Source: a virus
IMG/VR virus record: IMGVR_UViG_3300030382_004258
Location: 1-44,452 of that record
Length of the DNA: 44,452 nt
Direction: 5' to 3' (one strand)
A model generated the notes under the pieces. That model ran no database searches and had not been told where the DNA came from. It saw nothing but the letters and a program-made list of their open reading frames with translations. The first letter of the stretch is position 1; every line of letters begins with the position of its first letter. Position numbers and translations under genes: made by a program. Positions 1-8,965 of this stretch are shown piece after piece.

Positions 1-35
1 TGGTTCGGTGTAATGACCGATAAAAAATCAGACAT
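1..35 (-). CDS. 5' end of probable major capsid protein (partial)
   Basis: A start codon (ATG, minus strand, 35-33) opens a frame that runs off the left edge; the visible start is MSDFLSVITPN. A good ribosome binding site (AAGGAG, six bases before the ATG) precedes it. It lies directly downstream of the scaffold gene, where the major capsid protein sits in portal-scaffold-capsid operons. The product call rests on gene order only; eleven residues are too few to identify a family. Confidence 0.5.
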   Translation of the reverse strand, partial: MSDFLSVITPN

Positions 36-68
36 ATCGAACTCCTTATTTTAAGCTCAGATAGATCT

Positions 69-82
69 GGCCAAGCGTGGCC
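69..82 (-). promoter_or_regulatory. short stem-loop between scaffold and capsid genes
   Basis: Perfect 5-bp inverted repeat (GGCCA / TGGCC) with a 4-nt loop, in the 62-nt gap between the scaffold stop and the next start. No T-run follows it on the minus strand, so it is unlikely to be a strong terminator. It may be an mRNA processing or stability hairpin ahead of the highly expressed capsid gene. Confidence 0.35.
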
Positions 83-97
83 TATTTATATTTAAAT

Positions 98-985
98 CTA
101 CCCGAACAGGTTGTCTAAATCACCATCCAAGCCTAAGATTCCATCAAACAACGCATTGTCTGGGGACTCTTCTTTGGCCTGGCTGTTTGCTCCACTAGCG
201 GATGTCGGTATATTCCTGACATTCTTCATCTGGCCCAACATGTCATTCTTTGCAGAGGTGACAACATTAGCATTTGCCTGATCACGATTCAAGAGATAGT
301 CAATGTCTTCAAGTGTAAGCACATGTTTTTGTGCTCTTTCTTTAAAGGTTTCAAACTGATCATCAGTCATACCTTTCTTTTCCCTGAAATCATTTTCCAT
401 CGCATTTCGTGCAACTTTCTGCTGCATTTGTGCAGCATTAGCTTTCTCATGCTCTACTATTTGTCCTACTCTACGCTGAACAACCTTGTCTACCTGAGCA
501 TTCAAGACCCTTGCTGAATCAGAGTCAGGATCTGTCGTTGCTTCATTCGCATCAAAGACAAAATCCTCATCCAATTTCAACTCTTCCTGCACACTCTTAG
601 GAGTATTACCTCCATTTACCAGATATTCACGAACATGTTCAACTAGTCCACTATCGTTTTTCATTGCTTCAAGAACAGGTACAAAAGGTTCTACCTCTTT
701 ATACTGATCTCTCAGCTTAACGGCTTCACGGCTACTATCTTTGTAGCGTTTCTTATATGGGTTACCGTCATCATCCCATCCCACGTTATTGGAGCCAACA
801 GCTTCTTGCTGGGTTACCGCTGGGGTGCCAGCTTCCTGTCGGGTTGCCTCAGTGTTATCTTCGGCTATCATGCCATTCACATTGTCTTCCATAGCTTCAA
901 AAAAGCTATCAGAGGAGCCAAAAACCTCATCCTGAGCTTCTTGCTCAGAGATTTCGACTTCTGGGTTGCCTACTGTTTCTTCCAT
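98..985 (-). CDS. putative head scaffold protein
   Basis: 295 residues, strongly acidic at the N-terminus, with a charged, helix-rich middle (about residues 75-240) and an acidic tail ending in repeated Asp/Leu/Phe. This composition and the place between the portal and the presumed capsid start fit scaffolding proteins of tailed phages, which guide procapsid assembly and then leave. No protease motif is visible, so it does not look like a scaffold-protease fusion. The call is by context and composition; sequence identity among scaffolds is usually low. Confidence 0.65.
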   Translation of the reverse strand: MEETVGNPEVEISEQEAQDEVFGSSDSFFEAMEDNVNGMIAEDNTEATRQEAGTPAVTQQEAVGSNNVGWDDDGNPYKKRYKDSSREAVKLRDQYKEVEPFVPVLEAMKNDSGLVEHVREYLVNGGNTPKSVQEELKLDEDFVFDANEATTDPDSDSARVLNAQVDKVVQRRVGQIVEHEKANAAQMQQKVARNAMENDFREKKGMTDDQFETFKERAQKHVLTLEDIDYLLNRDQANANVVTSAKNDMLGQMKNVRNIPTSASGANSQAKEESPDNALFDGILGLDGDLDNLFG

Positions 986-1011
986 TCTATTCTCCTATAC
1001 ATCAGTTAAGA

Positions 1012-3342
1012 TTATTCTTTCTTCTTACTATTCTGCAAATCTTTTCGTGCAAACTGTAATTCTCTAGCTAAATCCTTCTTTGCAGTACCTAACTCTCTAG
1101 ACATATCTTTCTTAGTAGATTCTGCCTGAGTACCCATTACATTCTGCAAGAGTTTCTGTTTTGCCTCTGTCGAGCGGTAAGAATCCTTTAGATCACCTTT
1201 AACTTCTTCCTTCTTTTTGGTAATTTCCATTTCAGCCTGCATAACCTTGCCTTTGATACCTGCCTGTACAAGTTGTCTCTCAAGAGTCTCAATTGTACCG
1301 TCTTTATCTTTCATAGCTTCCTGCAATTGTCCAAGCTGTCCCTGTAATTGAGCATATAAACTCTTTCTCTTTGCTATCTGCTCTTTATTTCTTACATCGG
1401 TTTCAGCAAGAACTGCAATATCATCTATGACACCAAACTGTAAAAGTTCCTTTAGTTCAGCAAGATATGCCCACCTATTTACTGGAAGTGTAGAACCAGC
1501 AACTATTCTTACATCAAACTTAGCAGCAGTATAATCCATAGATTTACCTATAGCCTGTCCCATGTCATTATAGATTGGAATATTAAGTTCCTGCTCACGC
1601 TGTTCCTGAATAGCTGATGGCTGTATGATCCTAAATCTTTTATTTGCACTATAGACAGATTGAGATATTTGCATAATTACTTTTCCTAATTGTCTTAATG
1701 CTGGTTCAATGGAATGTTTCATCCATTGCTTAATTCTTCTTGTTCCATATTCATCCAATGCAAGCATCCCCCTGAATGTCTCATGCTGTTGCTGAGTATC
1801 TCCCTGCATTGAAGAATATATACCTGCTAAATACTCCATATCTGCTTTTCCCTGCTGAACAACGGTAAAGAAAGCATTTGACAAAGGTGCTGGCATTACT
1901 GGAGTAGGAGGAGTAGATCCTGGCCTTACTGGTAATAATGCCCCTGGAGATGAAGAATACTTCTCCCATAACTCTGGATCTATAGAACCTTCTTCATATA
2001 ACCATCTTAATGAAGATCCTAAAGAAGCATTATGTACCATTATCTGATGTGATTTATTTATCTCCCTTTGTTTACCTACCAAAGGAGCAACTGCAGATAC
2101 TGGATACGGAGTACCAGTCCACTTATAATGAAATGGAACTACTGGATAATCAGTTATATTCTCTGGATATACAAGCTCATAAAGAAGTGTATCTCCTACA
2201 GTAATAGTTTGTTTAATTCTGGTACCATAAAACTGAACACTATCTACAACAGACTGCTGAAACTTCTCATCCTTAAGAAGGATATTATATTCTTTTTCAG
2301 ATATTACCCTGTTCTCAATTTTAGAAGCCTGAGCCTGAAGCATACTCATATATTCCTGCTCTGCAGACTGTAATTGCTGCTGCATCATATCCTGAGCTTT
2401 CTTTAATTCAAGTTCATACCTTTCGGGTATCATCTTCCCTGCTTGAACTGCTTCCTGCATTTGTTTCTGCTGTTCCATAAGACCAACTTCCATCTCAGCA
2501 GCCATTTCCTTCATTTTTACCTGAACTTGTTGCTGGATAGCTTGTAACTGTTCCTTATCAGGAGGTATCCTATAGAATACATTCACATAAGAAATCTTTA
2601 TCTTCTCATAAAGCTCAAACAATTCTAATGTAGGTTCATGTTCTCCAGCTGAATCAACTCCCATATCCTCTGCAGTAGAATCATCTTTAAGGAATAGCTT
2701 TTGTTCACTATCTGATATTGATCTTTCAGATACAGACATATCTCCTTCTAAAGAAGAAGATTTCATTATCTTGCGTTTATATTTAGGGAAAAGCTTTACT
2801 ATATGGCTTTTAGGAAGAACTTTTCTTATTAGAATAAAAGATGCATCCCTAAACATCATATCCCTAGACTTAGGATCTACATATAAATCAAATGGATCTG
2901 GCTGCTGGAGAACAACTTCTCCCATTCCATTGTCCATATCAGTATCAACAGTCACCATTATATAGCCCATCCCTTTACATATAGCATCATTTATTGCATT
3001 TGAATAAAGAGTGGCTCCGTCCGAAAGATGCCATATATAATCAGAAAGATCTGAAAATACTGCTGCTACATCTGCATCACTACCCTCAACTCCAATTGCC
3101 TGCCATCTGGGACTATTAGCAGTCGCATAGAAATTAAGCATCTCAACAACAGGAAGTATCCTATTGATTGTAAATGTAGGCATTCCCTGTTCCTGAAGAG
3201 ATGTCTTTTCACTACTGGATAACTGCTCATCATGAGCAAACTCATATCCTTTCTGGTTTACATACTGCCACTGATTACGTGTCCAGTTATTAGCCAGATT
3301 ATATAGTTCTCTTATTTGGTCTGCTTTTTTCTTCTTAGGCAT
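1012..3342 (-). CDS. portal protein, P22-like
   Basis: 776 residues. The N-terminal part has the pattern seen in P22-type portals: a Trp/Tyr-rich helix, a 'G-MPTFTINRILP' stretch (about 53-64), then 'SPRWQAIGVEGSDAD' and, near residue 150, 'PDPFDLYVDPKSRD'. It would form the dodecameric ring at one vertex through which DNA is packaged and ejected. A Gln/Met-rich helical insertion lies around 270-350, and the last ~110 residues are a charged coiled coil with alternating Lys/Glu, like the helical barrel of long portals. The start overlaps the stop of a small upstream frame (TAATG), so translation may be coupled. Reading right to left, it lies between TerL and the scaffold, the usual head-gene order. 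Confidence 0.88.
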   Translation of the reverse strand: MPKKKKADQIRELYNLANNWTRNQWQYVNQKGYEFAHDEQLSSSEKTSLQEQGMPTFTINRILPVVEMLNFYATANSPRWQAIGVEGSDADVAAVFSDLSDYIWHLSDGATLYSNAINDAICKGMGYIMVTVDTDMDNGMGEVVLQQPDPFDLYVDPKSRDMMFRDASFILIRKVLPKSHIVKLFPKYKRKIMKSSSLEGDMSVSERSISDSEQKLFLKDDSTAEDMGVDSAGEHEPTLELFELYEKIKISYVNVFYRIPPDKEQLQAIQQQVQVKMKEMAAEMEVGLMEQQKQMQEAVQAGKMIPERYELELKKAQDMMQQQLQSAEQEYMSMLQAQASKIENRVISEKEYNILLKDEKFQQSVVDSVQFYGTRIKQTITVGDTLLYELVYPENITDYPVVPFHYKWTGTPYPVSAVAPLVGKQREINKSHQIMVHNASLGSSLRWLYEEGSIDPELWEKYSSSPGALLPVRPGSTPPTPVMPAPLSNAFFTVVQQGKADMEYLAGIYSSMQGDTQQQHETFRGMLALDEYGTRRIKQWMKHSIEPALRQLGKVIMQISQSVYSANKRFRIIQPSAIQEQREQELNIPIYNDMGQAIGKSMDYTAAKFDVRIVAGSTLPVNRWAYLAELKELLQFGVIDDIAVLAETDVRNKEQIAKRKSLYAQLQGQLGQLQEAMKDKDGTIETLERQLVQAGIKGKVMQAEMEITKKKEEVKGDLKDSYRSTEAKQKLLQNVMGTQAESTKKDMSRELGTAKKDLARELQFARKDLQNSKKKE

Positions 3343-3491
3343 TATTTTTTAGCTTTCTTTCCTTTATGACTCTCCCTAACTGGGTGAGGCGTACCTTCGC
3401 ATGGTCATATATGGTATGAATCTGCAGGAGCCTTCTTAGGATTCCTGTCACGCTTATCATGACCAAAGATATCTTTTCTCTTCCCAGACAC
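3342..3491 (-). pseudogene. small gene before portal with an in-frame TGA
   Basis: A GTG start at 3491 with a good site (AGGAG, nine bases upstream) gives 28 residues beginning MSGKRKDIFGHDKRD and stopping at TGA (3407-3405). The same frame then stays open for 20 more codons (PCEGTPHPVRESHKGKKAKK) to a TAA that overlaps the portal ATG. Both ends fit the tight packing of neighbouring genes, which suggests the whole 49-codon frame was one gene. It is either broken by a nonsense mutation, read through, or really two short peptides. No known family recognised; very basic throughout. Confidence 0.5.
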
Positions 3492-3495
3492 TAAC

Positions 3496-3969
3496 TTATT
3501 CTCCTACTTTATAACCTTTTCTTTGACCAACTACCTTATAACCTCCAGTAGCTTTTACTTTTCCACCTTTTTTATATCCCAGCATTCCTCCCATATCACC
3601 TGTTCTCTGTTCATCACCCCATGTATGAATCCCACTTCCTTCATCAATTCCACCACCACTCTGTTCACCCATATCCCTGATGTACATTCCGCCACCCTCC
3701 ATTGTATTCCCACTGCTAGCACCGCCCATTGGACTCCCAGGTACACCAGCAGCCTTTATCGGTGGTTTTACCACTCCACCAAATTGATAGTTCTTTTTCT
3801 TTTTTGCCATTTTTTTCCCCTTACTTTTTTTACTTTTAGATACAATCTTTCCTGTTTTATTCATTTGATTAAGTTTATCATATCCTATTTTCTTAGCAGA
3901 CTTCTTCTTTATTACAAACTCACCTGGAGTTAGCATTGCTGGAACTGTATCTGTATTTTTCTTAGCCAT
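3496..3969 (-). CDS. Lys/Gly-rich small virion-type protein
   Basis: 157 residues. The N-terminus has a motif (VPAMLTPGEFVIKKKSAKKIG) that I know from phage tail-length and other virion-associated proteins; it is followed by a very basic linker and a Gly/Met-rich tail rich in KKGGKV. An internal ATG (MAKKKKNYQFGG, about residue 54) is preceded by a purine-rich AAGGGG, so a shorter product is possible. The function is unknown. It sits between packaging and portal genes and is probably a minor head or tail component. Confidence 0.6.
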   Translation of the reverse strand: MAKKNTDTVPAMLTPGEFVIKKKSAKKIGYDKLNQMNKTGKIVSKSKKSKGKKMAKKKKNYQFGGVVKPPIKAAGVPGSPMGGASSGNTMEGGGMYIRDMGEQSGGGIDEGSGIHTWGDEQRTGDMGGMLGYKKGGKVKATGGYKVVGQRKGYKVGE

Positions 3970-4111
3970 TTCTTTTAGTTATGGGAACACACTTGTTCCC
4001 TACTTTCTTCTTACCTGGAGGACAAGTATTGTACTTCTTTCTTGTATCTCCTGTTTTTAGTTTACTTGTATCCTCTACGGATAAATCTTGAGTAGTGATT
4101 ATATCTGCCAC
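3962..4111 (-). CDS. 49-aa cysteine-containing small protein
   Basis: GTG start overlapping the upstream stop (TAGTG) and a stop overlapping the next gene's start by eight bases, which is the packing of a real, translationally coupled gene. The product (MADIITTQDLSVEDTSKLKT...) ends in a 'CPPGKKKVGNKCV' module with two cysteines, a kind of short motif I have seen in other small phage proteins. No function can be assigned. I found no ATG alternative. Confidence 0.55.
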   Translation of the reverse strand: MADIITTQDLSVEDTSKLKTGDTRKKYNTCPPGKKKVGNKCVPITKRNG

Positions 4112-4593
4112 TACTTACCCATTTTATATTTATTATCTTGCTGAAGGAATCCATTCATGATCTTATCTTCAGTAGAATCTCTTCTTGACCTAGAAATTTC
4201 ATAATTATGTTTTATAGTACCCATCACTTCTTTTTCATCAAGCCAATCCCCTTTTCCACGTTCAACTTCATCACCAGATCGAAAAAAGGATGACCGACGT
4301 TCGAATGGAAGCTGATCACTAAGTCTATATCTAAACAGAGGTCTACCGAGCTTAGGCTCTTTCATAAATGAAGAACTTTGATTCCTTCTCAGACCATGTG
4401 ATTTATAAGCTCTCATCTCAAAATCAAAAAGTGATTTATCAAGATATTCTCTAGGTATATTATATTGTTCAGACAATTCATTTAGACGACTTTCATCCCT
4501 CTCTTGTGCTTCAACTTCTTTCTGCTTTAAATATCTTTCATAATCACCTAATTTACTTCCGTACTTACCACGTTCTGATTGTCCATTACTCAT
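4111..4593 (-). CDS. hypothetical protein between TerL and portal
   Basis: 160 residues, highly charged (many Arg, Glu, Lys, Ser), predicted mostly helical in the first half (a 'YERYLKQKEVEAQERDESR' stretch). No membrane segment, signal peptide or known motif. Good ribosome binding site (TAGGAG) seven bases before the ATG. It is part of the packaging operon, nine bases after TerL, so a role in packaging or head completion is possible but unproven. Confidence 0.65.
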   Translation of the reverse strand: MSNGQSERGKYGSKLGDYERYLKQKEVEAQERDESRLNELSEQYNIPREYLDKSLFDFEMRAYKSHGLRRNQSSSFMKEPKLGRPLFRYRLSDQLPFERRSSFFRSGDEVERGKGDWLDEKEVMGTIKHNYEISRSRRDSTEDKIMNGFLQQDNKYKMGK

Positions 4594-4602
4594 AATTTAC
4601 TC

Positions 4603-6159
4603 CTATGCTATTACCCAATCCCTTGCTTTAGGTTTCTTTTTATACCAATTACCTTCTTTGTCTTGCCCTGCAGCCATCGGAGGATTAGCGAATTTGACTG
4701 CATAGGCAAGAGCATCAATAGTATCATCGTGAGCCATCCTTGGCCCAAATGTTGTTATTTCTCTATGCAGATCATACTGAGTCTTCTTCAGATGTATCTG
4801 CCCTATTGAAAATCTTTGAGCTAATATCTCCTGTATCCTATCTCTCTTGCTCATCCTATTTCCTGGCTTTTCTGCCCTATATCCAACAGAGAAGTCATTT
4901 CTCCTTCTCATCTCAGAATTTAACGCTTGAAAGATAGGTTTACTCATAGAAGTATCTTCTACTGTAAATAAACTTGGTTTGAAACTTTTTGCATATTGGA
5001 ACATATAATCTACTATACCAAGCTTATGTTCTCCTGGTATTCCTAATACTGGTATAGACTGCTTTCGTATATAATCAAGTACATAAATATTATTATCTGG
5101 AGTTACTGCTACAGCAATCATAACTGAAAAGTCAGAATCCCTTCTGGCTGAATCTGTAGCGGGATCTACACCTACAAATACATTGCATGGCTGAAATCCC
5201 TGATTATTGGCATCTATGAAAGAAAGTCCAGTTTCTTCATCCAAACGGAATGATCCATCCCAGTATTTTATATGATCTCTGGTAAATATAGCATCTTCTG
5301 CACTCTGCACTTCCATCATGTATTCCTGATAGAACTTCTGTGGAGTACCTGAGTCCTGATAAAATTTCTTCTTTCTCTCCATTTCTTTCATTCCGAACCA
5401 ATCTGGCCATAGAGGTGTCCCATCATCCTGTAATGCTTTGTATGTTATAACCTTCCAACTGAATGGATCTCCCCTCATTTCTGCCTGCTGAAATCCAACA
5501 AGAATCTTCTGTATAAATGCATCATAATGCACTGGAGTTCCATTTATCCTTAATCTTCCTGTTTTAGGCTCAAGGGCTGGAAATACAACTGCTGTAACAA
5601 GGTTAGATATTTTAGAACGACTCTCAGGCGTGATAGTATTATTTTCATCCTCAAAATCATCTAATACAATGAGATCATATCTTTTATGTAATTTGGCCCC
5701 ACCCCTAATCCCAGAAAGATTCGACTTAGAGATAAGCTTGCACCCATTTGTGAGTTCAATATCATCTTCAGTCCACTTCCTACCTTTTAGATCTCCAAAG
5801 TAATATCTTACCTTATCGTTATATTCAATATGATACTTAACATAATCAAGATTAGGGACAGAAATCTTTGAACTTGCCGCCACCCAACCATAAAATAATG
5901 GCTCTTTAGTAAAGAGAAAATCATGAAGAATACTGCACTTAGTAAGAACAGTTTTCCCATGCCCTCTTGGTAAAATAACTGCCAACTGTCTAACGCTTGG
6001 ATCATCAACTGCATCTGCTACCTCATAATGAAAGAATGGAGTTTCACTTCTTAGAAAATCATCTGGAAGAAATAACTTGCCAAAGGCAATCAAGTCTTCA
6101 TATGCTAACCTGAGCTGTTCTTCAGCTTTACTTATATTCTGGGTGTTGATCTTCGCCAT
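4603..6159 (-). CDS. terL: terminase large subunit (packaging ATPase-nuclease)
   Basis: 518 residues, normal length for the family. The N-terminal ATPase has a Walker A variant LPRGHGKT (63-70) and Walker B DLIVLDDFEDE (162-172). The C-terminal RNase H-like nuclease shows its acidic residues in VFVGVDPATD (about 330), FTVEDTSMS (about 400) and HDDTIDALAYAVKFA near the end. It pumps DNA into the procapsid through the portal and cuts the concatemer. Its start overlaps the end of a 67-aa gene by 32 bases, and the small subunit gene is 2 kb upstream in the same operon. Confidence 0.95.
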   Translation of the reverse strand: MAKINTQNISKAEEQLRLAYEDLIAFGKLFLPDDFLRSETPFFHYEVADAVDDPSVRQLAVILPRGHGKTVLTKCSILHDFLFTKEPLFYGWVAASSKISVPNLDYVKYHIEYNDKVRYYFGDLKGRKWTEDDIELTNGCKLISKSNLSGIRGGAKLHKRYDLIVLDDFEDENNTITPESRSKISNLVTAVVFPALEPKTGRLRINGTPVHYDAFIQKILVGFQQAEMRGDPFSWKVITYKALQDDGTPLWPDWFGMKEMERKKKFYQDSGTPQKFYQEYMMEVQSAEDAIFTRDHIKYWDGSFRLDEETGLSFIDANNQGFQPCNVFVGVDPATDSARRDSDFSVMIAVAVTPDNNIYVLDYIRKQSIPVLGIPGEHKLGIVDYMFQYAKSFKPSLFTVEDTSMSKPIFQALNSEMRRRNDFSVGYRAEKPGNRMSKRDRIQEILAQRFSIGQIHLKKTQYDLHREITTFGPRMAHDDTIDALAYAVKFANPPMAAGQDKEGNWYKKKPKARDWVIA

Positions 6160-6331
6160 ATTTCTTCTTTAAGAACTTAGTAAACTTCTTTTCATCCTTG
6201 TTCAGATTAATATAATCCCTTAAACTGCCACTTAATACCTGTAATCCAGTAAATAAGTAGTCAATACGTTCATTAACTCCCTTTATTTCACGGATAATAT
6301 CGTGTTTACTTACAATTTTACCGTTTTTCAC
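6128..6331 (-). CDS. 67-aa hypothetical protein overlapping TerL
   Basis: A short charged protein (MKNGKIVSKHDIIREIKGV...) predicted as a helix pair. Its end overlaps the TerL start by 32 bases in another frame. No known domain. The overlap suggests coupled expression with TerL. I see no strong ribosome binding site in front of it, so the start is uncertain. Confidence 0.5.
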   Translation of the reverse strand: MKNGKIVSKHDIIREIKGVNERIDYLFTGLQVLSGSLRDYINLNKDEKKFTKFLKKKYGEDQHPEYK

Positions 6332-6398
6332 GCTTGAATATGCAACTTATGACTTATATATACAAATAAAAACACATTTACTGTTAATATCCACCTAA

Positions 6399-7472
6399 TT
6401 AAAATATACTTTTCTCATTCTGGAAGGTATCCATAAGAATATCTTCTTGAGAAACTCCTGTTGCTAACTTACTCCTAGTAATATAACGCTCAAGGTCCTG
6501 TAATCCCCCTTCTTCTCCCCATATATTTCTATACATAGCTGGATTGGTTCCAAATCTCTTTAAAGCTTCAGCCTTCCTTACTTTCCAATATTCTTCTGGA
6601 TCAGTAAAAGATTGTATTGATGGCCTGCCCAATGCATCTATTACCACCTGTTTTTTAGCTGGAGCCGACACTGGAAGATAATCAAACCTATCAACAAATG
6701 GAACCTTTGAAGGATTTGGCACTACCTCACCTCTGACTGGCTGATCCAATCTCAAAAGATATTCAGCCCCCATTGCTGGAGTATATTCAATGCCTGCTCT
6801 TTCTAAATTCCTTTTCAAAACATCTAAAGCAACTTTATCAGCTTCTAGTTCCTCTGGTCTATGTTCCCAGCGAATATCTTTATTCTGTCCTCTATGTTCT
6901 TCGGTAGCATGTGCTCTTTCATGTTGATATAAACGCTGTTCTGATATACTTCGTTCTGGAGAAATACCAAAACTGGAAGATGGCATTACAATATAATCTT
7001 GTTCCTTTACATTCGATCCAGGATCTCCTGCAATGCTACCATGAAATGCACGAGCATCTCTAAATTTCTTAACATCGTCCACATAAAAAACTGGTGTTCC
7101 TTCAGGTGTTTTATCTAATCTAGTGACTCCATAATAATCTCTTAATCGCTGTAGAGCTCTTTCTTGATATTCCTTTTTATCTACAGGTACTCTCTTCCTA
7201 GTATACGTATATTCAGGTTGATGACCTGGCTTTATTATAGGCTCTTCATTCATTACATGTCTTGTTTCTGTTTCAGGTATATGATCACCTAGAACATTAG
7301 ATACGTAGCGTTCAAAATTCCATCTATTCGATAACTGCTCTTCCTTACGTTCCTTCTCTTTAGCAGATCCTATTTGGATACCTTTAAGCTGAGCTCTTTG
7401 ATGTAATTTATCTATAGCTCCCATTGTAAGATCGAATATTTTATTTCTAGGTGCCATCCTTTTAAAATACAC
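6399..7472 (-). CDS. putative zinc metalloprotease (HExxH) in packaging operon
   Basis: 357 residues. An HExxH zinc site is clear: HERAH at 184-188, followed about 20 residues later by EELEADKVAL (207-216), whose Glu-x-x-Ala-Asp pattern supplies the third ligand as in gluzincins. Around it are charged helices; the N- and C-terminal parts match nothing I know. The start is probably GTG at 7472, which overlaps the upstream stop by 11 bases; an ATG five codons later has its AAAAGG too close. It lies between TerS and TerL, so head maturation or host-protein cleavage are both open. Confidence 0.65.
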   Translation of the reverse strand: MYFKRMAPRNKIFDLTMGAIDKLHQRAQLKGIQIGSAKEKERKEEQLSNRWNFERYVSNVLGDHIPETETRHVMNEEPIIKPGHQPEYTYTRKRVPVDKKEYQERALQRLRDYYGVTRLDKTPEGTPVFYVDDVKKFRDARAFHGSIAGDPGSNVKEQDYIVMPSSSFGISPERSISEQRLYQHERAHATEEHRGQNKDIRWEHRPEELEADKVALDVLKRNLERAGIEYTPAMGAEYLLRLDQPVRGEVVPNPSKVPFVDRFDYLPVSAPAKKQVVIDALGRPSIQSFTDPEEYWKVRKAEALKRFGTNPAMYRNIWGEEGGLQDLERYITRSKLATGVSQEDILMDTFQNEKSIF

Positions 7473-8229
7473 CCACCCTTTCTATCATAGAATCTATAAG
7501 CATATCCTCTGTCTTTGTACTATGAATATATGAGGCCTTAATAGGAACTGGAACCCCTTTCAATTGTTTAGTTGCCGATATCCAACCCTTAGAACTAGTA
7601 CTTTCTCCGTCCATTCTTTCACTTCTGTCCGCAGTATATTCAGGAAAAACAGTTTCAATAAGCTTTGCAACAGAAGGTGGTACTGATCGTGCTGCTGAAC
7701 CTGCAGAGTAATCTCTGCCCCCTATTCCCTCATGTACATCAAAATCCTCTGCTATTTGATATTCATATTTATCTTTACCAACCTTCCTTCTCCTTAATGT
7801 TGTTTCATATCCAAGAATATTGTAAAGAGCACCATATCCAAACTCGTCTATTTCACCAACGTTTATTTGTTTCCACTCCCATCCCTGATCTCCATGATAT
7901 TTAGGATTTGTAGATGGTGTCCATACATTAGTCCTCCTAGTATCTATTCCTTCACGGACTATATTAGTCTTCATAGGTTCATCAGCTTTTTTTATAAGTG
8001 CCTTCCATTCTTTATCACTAACATCTAATTCTAAAGGTTCACCACTCCCACCTAAAAAGTGAGCCATAAATACAGCTGGTTGAGATAACTCATCCCCTGT
8101 AAGTTGAGATAGTAATCCAGACTTATGCAATTTGTTTACTATACCAGGAAGCATTTTCTGCCTAGCCTCTAACGGCAAGTACTTGGTAGTACCTGCTAAT
8201 TTAATCAACCAGTCTGGTATATTACTCAC
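7462..8229 (-). CDS. hypothetical protein, packaging operon
   Basis: 255 residues with a GTG start that overlaps the TerS stop by eight bases. Soluble, mixed composition, with a Trp/Gly-rich centre (about 100-130). The last residues, EDMLIDSMIERVGVF, resemble the tail of the next protein (QEDILMDTFQNEKSIF), a shared 'ED-hhhD' ending that may be a docking or sorting peptide. No family recognised. Confidence 0.6.
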   Translation of the reverse strand: MSNIPDWLIKLAGTTKYLPLEARQKMLPGIVNKLHKSGLLSQLTGDELSQPAVFMAHFLGGSGEPLELDVSDKEWKALIKKADEPMKTNIVREGIDTRRTNVWTPSTNPKYHGDQGWEWKQINVGEIDEFGYGALYNILGYETTLRRRKVGKDKYEYQIAEDFDVHEGIGGRDYSAGSAARSVPPSVAKLIETVFPEYTADRSERMDGESTSSKGWISATKQLKGVPVPIKASYIHSTKTEDMLIDSMIERVGVF

Positions 8230-8947
8230 TTGCTATTTCCTTGGGTCTTTCTACTTCTTCTAACTCTTTATCACTAAAACCTTTAAACTGTATGCCAGTC
8301 AATTGTGTAACCCTGGCTGCAGACTTATCCTCAAGATCCAGTATATCTGATAACTTGAATAAAGCTTTCAACTTGGTATCATCCTTCTCAGATGCATCTG
8401 CAACTGTCTTTATACCTTCCAGGACAGACTCCTGGGTAATACCAAGTTCTTTTAGTATAGGCTCTAATTCTTTCTTCATAGCTTTCCTTATTCTAGTATG
8501 CTTGATAAGTTCAGAACTCTTAAAATTGGCATAATGCGGATCCTTAGTAGGAAATGCCTTTAAATAGGCTTCTACAGGTTGTACTCCAGCTACTATATAC
8601 TGCACAAACAAAACCTCATGCTTGTTTAAGTTCTCTCTAATTGGAGTTCTAGTATTCTGACCACTGATAGTGTATATATTCTTTCTTCTAGATGAATCCA
8701 CCTTTCCTGATGTCAGGTAGGTACCAGTGCAAGTGCCTATATATTTGATAATACGGTTCTTACCCTTGGGCTTCTTCATTTCACCAGATCTCAAGACCTC
8801 CATATAGCATCCATCATGAGCTTCTATCCATTCACCTACACTTGAACCTTCTATATCACTGGTAATTCTCTTAGCTATATCAGGAGGAAGTTCAGAGTAT
8901 TCATCATATACAGTGTGAGGTAAGCCTTTAACTTTGTAATGTCTCAT
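8222..8947 (-). CDS. terminase small subunit-like protein
   Basis: 241 residues. The C-terminal half has the layout of small terminases: 'LNKHEVLFVQYIVAGVQPVEAYLKAFP' as a helix-turn-helix, then 'SSELIKHTRIRKAMKKELEPILKELGITQESVLEGIKTVAD' and an oligomerisation helix. The family recognises phage DNA and regulates TerL. The N-terminal ~100 residues are extra compared with minimal TerS proteins and contain Cys, Lys and Gly residues but no clear motif. First large gene of the leftward operon, which agrees with a packaging start. Confidence 0.75.
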   Translation of the reverse strand: MRHYKVKGLPHTVYDEYSELPPDIAKRITSDIEGSSVGEWIEAHDGCYMEVLRSGEMKKPKGKNRIIKYIGTCTGTYLTSGKVDSSRRKNIYTISGQNTRTPIRENLNKHEVLFVQYIVAGVQPVEAYLKAFPTKDPHYANFKSSELIKHTRIRKAMKKELEPILKELGITQESVLEGIKTVADASEKDDTKLKALFKLSDILDLEDKSAARVTQLTGIQFKGFSDKELEEVERPKEIASE

Positions 8948-8965
8948 ATAAGCGCCAGCGGCTAT

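Noticed and set aside
806-1009. Plus-strand frames inside portal, scaffold and giant-protein genes
   Set aside because: They are shadows of long minus-strand genes with conserved motifs, have no binding sites and encode low-complexity hydrophobic strings.
3342-3491. Genome-wide TGA recoding to Trp
   Set aside because: Many well-supported genes end in TGA, often in ATGA overlaps (for example at 12168, 18226, 20138, 21843, 22139), and Trp is coded by TGG.
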